The translations under genes were made by a program, and so were the position numbers. DNA of 38,219 nucleotides from CAWGCE01 sp964480915 (GTDB lineage: Bacteria > Planctomycetota > Planctomycetia > Pirellulales > Pirellulaceae), in the NCBI GenBank assembly GCA_964480915.1, contig CAYZRS010000051.1, positions 1-38,219 on the forward strand. The letters are read 5' to 3'. This document shows, piece after piece, positions 8,109 through 17,100 of this stretch (the stretch's first letter is position 1; each line of letters begins with the position of its first letter). The notes beneath the pieces are model-generated. The model was not told the DNA's origin. It made no database searches and worked only from the letters and a program-made list of their open reading frames with translations.

Positions 8109-9616
8109 TCAGCGTCCTCCCATCCGATCCGCGCTTCGGCGACTTGGCGATTATTCGCATCGTTGCGGTCGGGAACGGCTCCCGTCGCAATGGCCCGCCC
8201 CAGCGCTCGGCCTTCCTCGATGTATTGGTCGACCGCTGCCTGACCTGGCTTACATTTGAGATCCCGAACCAAGCGACCCATGAACACTTCGCCAAGGAGA
8301 GAGAGCGAGTACCCTTCTTCGGTTCGGATCACCAGCCCCTCCCGTTCAAAATCATGCAACGTGGACAACTGTTCGGCCGACAGTGCATTCGCTTCCAACA
8401 TTCGGTCCAACAGCGCCTGCGGTAAACCTTCCCATCGCAAAGGGAAGACCCACAGCGCGGTGTCTTTTTGGTGCACGACGCTGCACTTGGGAAGATGGTA
8501 CGGAGCGTCGCCTCGCTCGACGGCCAATGCCCATTCCCGAATGTTCACCTGATTTTCCACTCGTGCTCCGGGCAGAGAAGAAATTGCCTGCGGACCGGCG
8601 CCCAACAAAAACGCCCCGTAGTGACTGGCGCCAATGCACTCGTTGCCGGCGATCGTATCGACGAATTCCGGTGCGATGCGCAGCGAGTCGACGTAGGTGT
8701 TCGTACCTCGGCGAACCCAACCCTCGCGCAGAAAGCTACCATAGGTGTGCATTCGCATCATCGCTTGATCACGGAATGTGGGCATCGCTGGAATCGCCGC
8801 TTGATCCAAGGCCGCCAGCAGCGACGGCGCGGCTCCCGGCGTTAGCAAATAGGAACTGATGGCATTGATCCGCCGCTCTTTCATGAGTTGTTGTAGATCG
8901 GTTTGCGCGATGCGCAGCGTCTGTCCTGGTAGCCCCGTGATAAGGTCAGCGTTGACCACAGGAATTCGCCCGTCGATCCATTTCAGAACGTCTTCCAGAT
9001 GTCGCAGCGACTTCGGCTGACGCATGTGCTTGCGGACGTTTGCGTTGAGAGACTGAACTCCGAACGACGCTTTGGTGACTCGGTAATCGGCCAAACAGTC
9101 AATGAACTCCTTGCTGGTGGTGCTCAGAGTGAACTCGACCGAAAACTCGGTCCCGTCATGGCAACCTGGCAACTCACGCAAACGCTGCAACATATAGCCG
9201 ATATGCGTGCCCACGAGATCGGGACTACCACCCCCAATATTGATCGAACGAATCGGGTGTCCTTGGATCTGCGTTTGGTCGAGCAACTGTTCTAACTGAG
9301 CAATAACAAGCCGCGAGTAACGCTCGGCCTGCTTAAAATCCAGATCGTTGCCACCCGAGAATGCGCAGAAGCGACAGCGCTGTGCACAGAAAGGAACATG
9401 GACATAGATCTGCAACGAGGCGTTTTCTAGCACGGGAGCGGCCGCGATCGCTTGACGAATTCGCGGTTCGGTCATTTCGAGATCGTCTGGCAACATCCAG
9501 TAGTCAATCGTGTTGCTGGCCAACGCATCGAATCGTGTATCGAACAGGCCGCCGCCTCGCGGCTCACACAACGGGGCATGGAAGTCACTGCTTGAGCTGG
9601 TCGCGGCAGAGAGCAT
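8105..9616 (-). CDS. HemW/HutW-like radical SAM protein (503 aa)
   Basis: This is a radical SAM enzyme of the HemN/HemW/HutW superfamily. The cluster motif is HVPFCAQRCRFCAF, that is CxxxCxxC followed by Phe rather than the extra Cys (CxC) of oxygen-independent coproporphyrinogen dehydrogenase. This favours a HemW-like (haem-binding) or HutW/ChuW-like (haem-metabolising) role over true HemN. SAM-binding elements follow (INIGGGSPDLV; VNADLITGLPGQT), and a HemN C-terminal winged-helix-like domain is present (GLVIRTEEGYSLSLLGEVFMGRLV). I choose ATG 9616 because GGAGGA lies about 7 bases before it and because the shared dyad at 9672-9691 sits just in front. The longer start at 9670 would abut that dyad. 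It is the first gene of a four-gene overlapping operon. Confidence 0.85.
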   Translation of the reverse strand: MLSAATSSSSDFHAPLCEPRGGGLFDTRFDALASNTIDYWMLPDDLEMTEPRIRQAIAAAPVLENASLQIYVHVPFCAQRCRFCAFSGGNDLDFKQAERYSRLVIAQLEQLLDQTQIQGHPIRSINIGGGSPDLVGTHIGYMLQRLRELPGCHDGTEFSVEFTLSTTSKEFIDCLADYRVTKASFGVQSLNANVRKHMRQPKSLRHLEDVLKWIDGRIPVVNADLITGLPGQTLRIAQTDLQQLMKERRINAISSYLLTPGAAPSLLAALDQAAIPAMPTFRDQAMMRMHTYGSFLREGWVRRGTNTYVDSLRIAPEFVDTIAGNECIGASHYGAFLLGAGPQAISSLPGARVENQVNIREWALAVERGDAPYHLPKCSVVHQKDTALWVFPLRWEGLPQALLDRMLEANALSAEQLSTLHDFEREGLVIRTEEGYSLSLLGEVFMGRLVRDLKCKPGQAAVDQYIEEGRALGRAIATGAVPDRNDANNRQVAEARIGWEDAE

Positions 9617-9671
9617 AAAGGAGTCCTCCATAGTGTTCGGTCGAAAGCGGCGTCTTCCTTGCCTCTTCACC

Positions 9672-9691
9672 TAACGCCGAAGCGTTACACG
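9672..9691 (-). promoter_or_regulatory. Dyad element, copy 2, upstream of the radical-SAM operon
   Basis: On the plus strand the element reads TAACGCCGAAGCGTTACACG. It contains a perfect 6-base inverted repeat, TAACGC/GCGTTA, with a 4-base loop. It matches the element at 12482-12501 at 16 of 20 positions, including an 11-base identical run (AGCGTTACACG). Read on the minus strand it gives CGTGTAACGCT...GCGTTA, about 56 bases upstream of the radical-SAM start. It could be an operator, or an ECF-type -35 region containing TGTAAC. Confidence 0.55.
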
Positions 9692-9860
9692 TGGGATTTC
9701 TCGCGGCTGACAGTCATCGACAACGGCAGCCGGGCCAGGCATGCGCGGCCGACTTGGAGGCCAAGCCGAATGGAGCGAGTTCGATCGTAGAGAGCGACGG
9801 CGCGGGTGAGTGCTCGTCTCATGCCCAGCAGCAAGGTACAAGGTCGCAACGAGTTACTGC
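9692..9860. other. Spacer between the kinase-sigma pair and the four-gene operon
   Basis: Apart from the dyad at 9672-9691, this 169-base stretch shows no gene and no obvious terminator hairpin with a T-run. Read-through from the sigma gene into the radical-SAM operon is therefore possible. Confidence 0.35.
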
Positions 9861-10496
9861 TTAGGTCGAAGTTTCGCCCAGTTGTTCTCGCAGTCGTTTG
9901 AGGACTCGTGACTTGGCAACACGTACCGATCCTGGCCGGGTATTAAGTTCGCTGGCCACTTCTGTTGCCGATTTGCCTTCGACGACGACTCGCCAAAATG
10001 CCTGCCAGGTATGGGGCTGAAAATCTTCGCGAATGAGCTCAATCGCGCGGGTGAACAAGGCGTGATCGGCTGCCATTTCCTCCGGATCCCCCACAAGCTC
10101 GTCGTCGACATCGGCATTTTGCAGCATGCGAATCCGCGCTTCCGTGCCACCAATCGCATCGACGACGGCACCCTGCCGGCGGAAAAAATCGTTGACCTTG
10201 TTGCGAGTGATCGTCCGCAACCAACCACGAAAGGTGTCACGGGAAGAGGTCTTTTTGAATGTTCGAATATTTGCAACGACGCTGCGGAATACTTCTTGCA
10301 CAACATCGGCGCATTCATTGTCCGGCAAACCGGCCCGCCGGGCCCAATAGAGAATCAAGGGCGAATAGAGGTGCACCAGATCTCGCCACGCGGGCGCTCG
10401 ATTCTCTTGAAGACGAAGAACCAAGCTTCGAGATGTCGAGCCGCGAACTGAATCGAGCCTGTTCATGGTCGCCGTATTCCGCAATGTTCGAGCCAT
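9861..10496 (-). CDS. ECF sigma factor, kinase-associated planctomycete type (211 aa)
   Basis: This is an RNA polymerase sigma-70 factor of the extracytoplasmic-function class. Region 2 is clear (AWRDLVHLYSPLILYWARR; DVVQEVFRSV; FRGWLRTITRNKVNDFFRR). Region 4 ends in a helix-turn-helix (GKSATEVASELNTRPGSVRV, then AKSRVLKRLREQ). The ATG at 10496 is 2 bases after the stop of the sensor kinase, so the two are almost certainly co-translated. A later ATG at 10466 also leaves both regions intact. Planctomycetes are known for ECF factors encoded next to Ser/Thr kinases, and this is such a pair. The inference is that kinase activity controls this sigma. Its likely targets are the two promoters with the shared dyad, 9672-9691 and 12482-12501. 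Confidence 0.9.
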   Translation of the reverse strand: MARTLRNTATMNRLDSVRGSTSRSLVLRLQENRAPAWRDLVHLYSPLILYWARRAGLPDNECADVVQEVFRSVVANIRTFKKTSSRDTFRGWLRTITRNKVNDFFRRQGAVVDAIGGTEARIRMLQNADVDDELVGDPEEMAADHALFTRAIELIREDFQPHTWQAFWRVVVEGKSATEVASELNTRPGSVRVAKSRVLKRLREQLGETST

Positions 10497-10498
10497 GT

Positions 10499-12475
10499 TT
10501 AACGTTTACTTTGCATTTGATAAGCCAGAAAGCAGCCACACACCGTCAGTGACGTCGCAATGGTGAGCATCAAAATGGTCGCTCCGCGAAATCCGGTCTT
10601 GGCTCGCTGAACGACTCGGTCGAGCGGCCGTGTTAGCGTAAGCACGCCGGCCAAATCGTTGGTCTTCCAATCGGTTTTCGGAGAATCGGCATGCGTATTG
10701 TGGCATTCGATGCAACTGGCCGTCATGACCTGGCCCCGCGCATATTTGAGGTAGGGTCGGTCGTCAATGTTGACAAACTGAAAGTGCTCGAGCGCAGTGT
10801 TGATGGTCGACTCGGCGCACAGCATCGGTTCTGAATCGTCCGGTGGCGAGCCTTGAGTCGCCCCATTCACGGCTCGCGCTTTTCCCGCGTTCGCGATGAA
10901 GGCGTTGAATTTTTGCAATGTGGCCGTTTCAAATTCATCCCGTGGACGAAGCTCATCACGGAAGGAATGCTCACTGAAAATCCGCACTTCCATTTTGTTT
11001 TCGCAGCTGATGTTTTCGGCCACTTCAATTTGCACCGTCGCAGGCAAGGGAGGCCGCTGATCGCCAGATTCCCCATGCGACATGAACTCCGTTCTTATAT
11101 TGCTGTAGGTTTCATTGAATTCCTCCATCATGTCCGAGTACAACCGAGCATTGTCCAAGGCCATTTCTTCAACGAACCAAGTGTTCAGCGCTTGTAAGTA
11201 AGACAATCCGGCAATCGAACTGATCGTGATGCCGAGGAACAATGCGGCCGCAAAGGGGTACTTCCTGCACCAACGCCCAAATCGTTCGGCCACACCGACG
11301 GGCCGCGCGGCGATCGGCTCGCCCTGCAAGAACCGGCGTAGATCATCGGCCAATTCTCGCGACGAACCGTAACGACGACCGGGCGACTTCGACATCGCCT
11401 TCAGACAGATCGTCTCGAGGTCGCGCGGAATCCGGTCGTTGAGTCGTCGCGGTGACCGCGGTTCGTCCTCAAGGACTTGTAGCAACAAAATACGTTTCGC
11501 ACCTTGAAAAGGTGGTTCTCCAGTTAGCATCTCAAACAGGATGACGCCGAGACTGTAGATATCGGATCGGGCGTCTGCTTGGTTCGACGCTCCTCGCGCG
11601 ATCTCTGGTGACATGTATGCCGGCGTGCCCATGACCTGACCATCCGATGTCATCTGCGTATCGACGGCATCCCGTTTGGCCAAACCAAAATCGGCCACGT
11701 GTGGCAAACCAAGCTCGTCCATCAAGATGTTCGAAGGCTTGATGTCACGGTGGATCACACCTTGCTCGTGAGCGTACTGCAGCGCATCGGCAATCTTGGC
11801 AATCACCTCCGCTGCTTCTTGATTCGATAACGACCGCTTCTTTAAGAGCGCTTCGAGCGTCTCTCCTTGCACGTATTCCGTGACCAGATAACAAACCCCT
11901 TCCTCGGTTTGCCCGGTATCGAACAGAGAGACAATTTGAGGATGCTGCAACGATGCCGTGCTGCGAGCTTCGCGTAAGAAACGCTTAGCTTCCTCGTCCG
12001 TCGCCACGGCGCCGGCGCGTTGAATCTTGACGGCAACCGTTCGATTCAGGCTGGTATCCGTGGCACGAAAAACGTGCCCGAACGCGCCGACACCGATTTC
12101 CTCAAGCAACTCGAACCGGCCCAAACGGCAGCTCCCGTTTTTTAGCAGCCTTGAATAATGCTTGCCGGCATCAAAAGAAACATTGCAAGGCACTTGCGAC
12201 TCGATCGCAGCAACCACTTGCTCTTCGCAACGATCGGCCAATGGTTCGACGCACGTCGAAGGTGGTTCTGCCTTCAAGACTTGCAAGCGCTGAAGCAGAT
12301 CGTCCTCGATGGTGTCCAGCGACGTCAGCCGGCGCGCACAACCGGGGCAATCTTCAAGATGAGTGACCATCCAATCGAAATCGACCGGCTTGAGGTCGCC
12401 CATGGCGAAGGCGGCGAGCTTGGATGTCTGGGGGCACTTACGAATCATCGCGTAGTCCTCGGCTGGGAGTCTCAT
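10499..12475 (-). CDS. Transmembrane Ser/Thr protein kinase with zinc-finger-like N-terminus and CxxCH (DUF3365-like) sensor domain (658 aa)
   Basis: Numbering is from ATG 12475. Residues 14-50 carry an anti-sigma-type zinc-finger pattern, His39-x3-Cys43-x2-Cys46. Residues about 120-385 are a Hanks-type kinase with Gly loop GVGAFG, Lys150 in AVKI, HRDIKPSN (242-249), DFG (262-264) and MSPE. TM1 is about 407-430. An extracytoplasmic domain of about 200 residues follows, resembling DUF3365/Tll0287-like sensors: it has VRIFSEHSFRDE and a c-type haem motif CIECH (588-592). TM2 is about 631-653. The inferred flow is haem or redox signal, then kinase, then sigma factor encoded 2 bases downstream. 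Start choice is open: ATG 12448 (residue 10) has GAGGA 8 bases upstream, whereas ATG 12475 overlaps a perfect TATAAT. I think 12448 is the more likely true start. Confidence 0.88.
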   Translation of the reverse strand: MRLPAEDYAMIRKCPQTSKLAAFAMGDLKPVDFDWMVTHLEDCPGCARRLTSLDTIEDDLLQRLQVLKAEPPSTCVEPLADRCEEQVVAAIESQVPCNVSFDAGKHYSRLLKNGSCRLGRFELLEEIGVGAFGHVFRATDTSLNRTVAVKIQRAGAVATDEEAKRFLREARSTASLQHPQIVSLFDTGQTEEGVCYLVTEYVQGETLEALLKKRSLSNQEAAEVIAKIADALQYAHEQGVIHRDIKPSNILMDELGLPHVADFGLAKRDAVDTQMTSDGQVMGTPAYMSPEIARGASNQADARSDIYSLGVILFEMLTGEPPFQGAKRILLLQVLEDEPRSPRRLNDRIPRDLETICLKAMSKSPGRRYGSSRELADDLRRFLQGEPIAARPVGVAERFGRWCRKYPFAAALFLGITISSIAGLSYLQALNTWFVEEMALDNARLYSDMMEEFNETYSNIRTEFMSHGESGDQRPPLPATVQIEVAENISCENKMEVRIFSEHSFRDELRPRDEFETATLQKFNAFIANAGKARAVNGATQGSPPDDSEPMLCAESTINTALEHFQFVNIDDRPYLKYARGQVMTASCIECHNTHADSPKTDWKTNDLAGVLTLTRPLDRVVQRAKTGFRGATILMLTIATSLTVCGCFLAYQMQSKR

Positions 12476-12479
12476 TATA
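12474..12479 (-). promoter_or_regulatory. TATAAT -10-like box ahead of the kinase-sigma operon
   Basis: On the minus strand TATAAT ends within the codon ATG at 12475-12473. It lies 14 bases downstream of TGTAAC in the dyad element. If it is a working -10 box, transcription starts near 12467. In that case the first ATG is not in the mRNA, and translation starts at 12448. Confidence 0.35.
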
Positions 12480-12481
12480 GG

Positions 12482-12501
12482 TAACGAAAGAGCGTTACAC
12501 G
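12482..12501 (-). promoter_or_regulatory. Dyad element, copy 1, upstream of the kinase-sigma operon
   Basis: On the plus strand the element reads TAACGAAAGAGCGTTACACG, with TAACG and CGTTA as 5-base inverted arms separated by 6 bases. It has the same arm spacing and the same 3' CACG flank as the copy at 9672-9691. It lies directly upstream of the kinase gene. Shared occurrence in front of both operons suggests a common regulator, most simply the ECF sigma factor encoded between them. Confidence 0.55.
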
Positions 12502-12601
12502 AAACCCCGCGAGGCCCTTATTCGCGGTTCCGATCAGTCATTTCCGGCCATTTCGCGTCGGCGAAGCGCTTTCCATCCGATTCGTCAGTGCGAGCCGTCC
12601 T

Positions 12602-13981
12602 TCACTCCATTTCGACCTTGATGCCCTGCCCTGCTAGGATCTCGATCAGTTTATCCTCTTTTCCTCCGCCTAATAACGAGTCGACGATCTTGCCTTCTCG
12701 GGAAACGACGTAAATCGTCGGGAGGACCGGGACATGGAATTTCTCTGAAGCAATACTCTCCTCGCTGCCACTTTCGGCCGGGTCAAAAGCAAACGTAAAG
12801 TTGTATTTGGTACCACGATTTCTGCCGATCCACGCGTCGAATTGCTCCTTCTCATCAAAGACGTTGAAACTGAGCACTTCGACGCCCTGATCTTTCGTTG
12901 CTTGGTAAATTCGCTCCAGCCCCGGCATGGCGCTCAGGCAAGGAGCACATGAGGTCGCCCAAAAGTCGATGATCGTTACCTTCCCTTCGAATGCGCGGAA
13001 AGTGATCGACTCGCCCTCCGGTGTCTGGGCCGTGAAATCAGGGACCGGTGTACCGGCGGCTAGGAGCCGCTTCATTTCGACAGGCGCCTGCGACAAGGCG
13101 ACGGCGCTGCCGGGTGGGTCGGTCGGAGTGAGGGTTAGCTTGTCGCCGTTAATCGTCGTCCGTCCGATATACCATTGATCCTCGATCTTGAAAGGCTCCG
13201 ACAGATCGAACCGCTCTGTCGCCTTGAGCTCTTTTCCACCTTCCTTCGTGACGACTCCTTTAAAGGTGCCATCGCCATCTAAATCGACATGCAGTTGGAC
13301 AAAGCGGCGCGTCAGGTCGCCCTTCACTGGAATCGTGAAAATCCCATCGTTGGAGTTTTCGCCAACGACGATGGAATAGCTCTTTTCGCCGATTCCAAGT
13401 TTGCCTGTTCGACCACTCACCTTGGCGTAACCGCCACTGATGCCTCCGTGTCGCTTGTAAATGTAAAGGCTATACGAGCCAGAAGAAGTTTCCTCTAGCG
13501 GCGTCCCCCACGACGCATGGACGGGCACCGTCGCGAAGTACGTGTTGACGCCGTCGACAACCTTGGTTTCATCCCACTTGCCATCGCCATCGTCTGTCAG
13601 GTCTCCATTTTGATTGAGATCGACGTAGAATTTGCCATTCTTTTTCGGCGGTTCATCGACCACGAAGTAGGTCACACTGCGCGGGCCATTACCAATGCGG
13701 AATGCACCATACTTCGGCTGCCTCATTCTGGCTGGCACTTTCGTGATGCCGGCCGGTTTTGTATCGACGACGAGGAACTGCTTCGGCATAAAACCCATTT
13801 TGCTGGCCTTCAAGTGGGCCATGTCCAGAATGGTGGGAGCGAGCGACAGCTCGACGGTAATTGGTGCGGGCGCTGCATCCGATCGACCTTCTTGGTCGCC
13901 CTGTCCAAAGAGAGATTCGGTTGCTGTCGTAGAGAGCAGAACGAACAAGAGCACTTGCGAGCCGAAATTTGAAAGATGCAT
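12602..13981 (-). CDS. Secreted TlpA/ResA-like thioredoxin-fold protein with long N-terminal domain (459 aa)
   Basis: The C-terminal 150 residues form a TlpA-like redoxin domain: VPDFTAQTPEGESITFRAF, then IIDFWATSCAPCLSAMP with the CxxC pair at Cys345 and Cys348, and the cis-Pro loop VPVLPTIYVV. The N-terminus is a signal peptide ending near TESLFGQ. In between lie about 280 residues of beta-rich sequence with Asp/Asn-rich loops (DLNQNGDLTDDGDGKWDE; HVDLDGDGTFKG) that look like Ca-binding turns. The likely role is extracytoplasmic disulfide reduction or thiol exchange. I start at ATG 13981; the frame also opens at a TTG at 13996, which would only lengthen the leader. It lies upstream of the CxxCH-domain kinase on the same strand, separated by 126 bases. 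A link to c-type cytochrome maturation or the redox-sensing kinase is possible but only inferred. Confidence 0.82.
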   Translation of the reverse strand: MHLSNFGSQVLLFVLLSTTATESLFGQGDQEGRSDAAPAPITVELSLAPTILDMAHLKASKMGFMPKQFLVVDTKPAGITKVPARMRQPKYGAFRIGNGPRSVTYFVVDEPPKKNGKFYVDLNQNGDLTDDGDGKWDETKVVDGVNTYFATVPVHASWGTPLEETSSGSYSLYIYKRHGGISGGYAKVSGRTGKLGIGEKSYSIVVGENSNDGIFTIPVKGDLTRRFVQLHVDLDGDGTFKGVVTKEGGKELKATERFDLSEPFKIEDQWYIGRTTINGDKLTLTPTDPPGSAVALSQAPVEMKRLLAAGTPVPDFTAQTPEGESITFRAFEGKVTIIDFWATSCAPCLSAMPGLERIYQATKDQGVEVLSFNVFDEKEQFDAWIGRNRGTKYNFTFAFDPAESGSEESIASEKFHVPVLPTIYVVSREGKIVDSLLGGGKEDKLIEILAGQGIKVEME

Positions 13982-14095
13982 GCGTGAGTTCACCAAGGTT
14001 CCTTGAAACGTTCCAGCCGATGCTGGTCTCGCTGCATTGTAAGTTGCCCGAGAGAAACAACCGACCCCCTGCTACCGATCTGAACAAGACGATTT

Positions 14096-14131
14096 GAGAC
14101 TAACTTCGGAAGATCACGTGTTGTTAGTCTC
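14096..14131 (-). terminator. Inverted repeat at the 3' end of the large kinase gene
   Basis: A perfect 9-base stem, GAGACTAAC (14096-14104) and GTTAGTCTC (14123-14131), encloses an 18-base loop and overlaps the stop codon of the 1324-residue kinase. No clear U-tract follows on the minus strand. It could be a terminator or an mRNA 3'-end hairpin. Confidence 0.4.
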
Positions 14132-17100
14132 GGTTTTCATCAGACGGTCCGGCGACGTTGACCCATTGGAGTTCAGCCGGCCAACCGTCGTCTGATTCGA
14201 ATTCGATACCAAACGTGCCACTCTCATCAAACCGCAGCAGAAGGTGGTTCTCGCCGGCGACCAACTTCACAGGCATCGAATCACTGCGCGGATGGAAACC
14301 AGCTTGGGGCCCCTTCTCGTGCACCAGTTCTTGATTGAGCCACAACGCGATTCCGTTCTCATTCCCGATCACCAAGTTGCAGGTTTGATCGCGAGGAGAG
14401 CGAACCACCGCTGAGCAGTAAGCGCTGTCGTCGGTTGTGATCTTGCAGGCTGTCCCCACGCGCACTTCAAACGGTTTCGAGAATTCGAACTGACGAACTC
14501 CTTTCACGATGAACGAATCTGCGCCGGGCGATTCCATGGACAACAGCTGGCGTTCAAAAGCGATCCGCTCTCTGGCAGTGACCCTCCGCTTGATAGCCCG
14601 CCAATGCTGAAGTCGTATCAGCCGTTTCATCATTGCTTCCTCTACGCCACTGGCCTGGAGATGATCCTTGGTCGCCTTGAGCCACTCCACTTTCTCCTCA
14701 TCGTCGGGATGAGTGACATGCAAGAGGCTTCGGTGAGCCAGTCGGTTGCGGTGCCACGAGGCGGCATCTTCCGTTCGCAACGATGCAACGAAGGCGGCCG
14801 CTCGACCCTCATCGTGCCTCGCTAGTCGTTCGATGTAGATGCCATGAATCGGTAGGACACCTGGAAATTCGTCCCAAGCAGACTGCCAAAGCTCCATCGC
14901 CGGTTCGACCTGTTCGGCATCTGCCAGTGCACAAGCGCGTCGATGCAAAGCCCGTCGGACGAGGTAAGCGGGGCCGTCACACGCTTCGCCCACTGCTAGG
15001 CTGTGCCACTTGACCGACCACAGTTCTTGTAACCTGTCGCCCATCGCAACATCGGCCGGCAGGTCTCGCGCCCATTGCTCGGCCCGTTGATACCACTTGG
15101 CAGCCGCTGCATACTGCTGGGCCTCGTTCGCGATCTCGCCGAGTCGATCAGCACAGTCGTGAGCCAGCAAGGCGGGCAATTCCGGACGACAATCACTTGC
15201 CAAATCCTCAATTCGAGTCAGCCAAGTTTCGATCCGTTCAAAATCGGGTTCTTCGACCGTCCGCTCGTAATAGGCGGCGAACGAGTCGAGTACACCGGCA
15301 CACGAACTTCGCGAAGGCAGCGATGCGAAGGCCTGAATCGCCGCGTCGATTGCCGTCACGTATTCGCTCGTCGCCACTTCACCTGTCTCGTCCGACAGCT
15401 CGGCCGCCAACAACTTGGCAAGGCTTAATCGCTGCGCTGCCTTGGGATCACCCGGCTGTTCCGTCAGTTCGGCTTCCGCATCGGTCAGTAACCGTTCGAC
15501 GTAATTTCGTTTCCAATCGGCCGCAAACACCCCGCCGGAAAGTAGCGCTTCCGCCTGCTGATGGTAGACCAACAGCAGGCTGTAGCTATGGTTCCAGTAC
15601 CGATACCCGCCATAGTCTTTTTCGGGCAAGATACCCTCAGCTGCTGCAACGGCTTGCTCCAGCTTGGCATACTCGTCAAAAGCCGACAGTCGATCTCCCA
15701 GATGGTGGTGAACCATGGCCAACAGTGCCGATCGTTTGCTTTGGCTCAAAGCATCTTCCGATTCGACCTGCTGCAAGAGCTCTAAGGCCGCTTCATTCTC
15801 GCCGTTACGACAACGGTACAGTGCCCGGGCCAAGTTGCGATCTGAACCCCATTTCTCATCATCTTCAAAGCGCTCCACAAAAACGGCCAGTTCAGAAACC
15901 AAGTCGGCATCGACCGGCGAATCGGCAAAGAGCAGACTGACTTCGAGCGCGTCGATCGCAATCCGCGGTCGAATCTGCTCGAGAGCGGGCCGGAGAAATT
16001 GGCTTGTCCGTCGGTAACCTGGCAGGTCACCGGCTCGCGCATGAAGCCCTAAGCAATAGGCAACATCAAAGAGGTTCTTCTCTTTGCGATCGCGAACGCG
16101 ACGATCGAAGGCGGAAGCGGCCGCCGTTAGATCGTCCTGCGCCACAAACTTCAAAGCTGTTTCAAATCGATCATCGGGATCGGTCGCATCGGCAAGGATC
16201 GCGCTACCAATCATCATTGCTGGGAAGAGCCAACGGACGTACCAACGCCAACCCGAGTAGGCTGCCAGAAACCAGGCAGCCGCGAGCGTGCTCATCCATG
16301 CCAACACCAGCCAGTCGTGCGTATCGTGCGAAGAAAGATCCGCATACACGGTCTCTGAAAAGAACATCATGAAAAACAAATACAACAGCAAGGCAACCAA
16401 AGAGATCTCGACGAAGCGAACGATCCGCATCCACAGGCGTTCATCGCTGGACAGGCGATAAGCGGCCGATGTCGTCGCCATCACAAGCAGGATCAGGGTG
16501 AAATACAAAATGCCTGCTCGCGGCAATTCGGTGGCAGCGTTCAACGAGACGTCCTGCTGAATCTTTTCTTTTAAGACTGAGAAAGGAGCCGGGTGCTGCT
16601 TCAAATCCGGGTACTTCCACAGCAATTGAGCGGTCGCCAAGTCATCTTGCCGAGCCATCAGGGCCAAGTCAGGCTCGACCTTCTTGTTGAGAAAATCGGA
16701 AAGAGGCCACCAGCCAAGCACCATGAACGTCGTCGCAGAAAACGCCACCGCAGCAAAGAGCCCAAACGTCGTCGTCTCGGCCCACGAAGAGGGTTTGGTC
16801 AGCCAGACGGTGAAGGCTCCCAGCAAACATGGCGAAAGCGGGATGAAGGCGATTGCCAGCACGAAGAGTGGATGACTGACATATTTCGGCAACGTAGTTA
16901 TCCAGGTACTTACGTGGCCTGAAAGCAACTCGGTCATCAGCGGCGACGGTTGGCTAGGAAGTGTTGTATGAATCCAAGAGCTGTTTTGAAACTTCAGTTG
17001 CAACACGATGAGGCTGACGAAGATCGCCATCACGACACCCATCGCGGCGATCATTCCGGCCAGCGCGACGTTTTCTCGGAACCACTTCCAAGCCATGCCG

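Noticed and set aside
8105..9616. Calling the radical-SAM gene hemN (oxygen-independent coproporphyrinogen dehydrogenase)
   Set aside because: The cluster motif is CxxxCxxCxF, without the fourth Cys expected in true HemN.
15197..15940. A 247-residue plus-strand frame inside the large kinase
   Set aside because: It is antisense to a clear coding sequence and very Arg/Pro-rich; no start signal.
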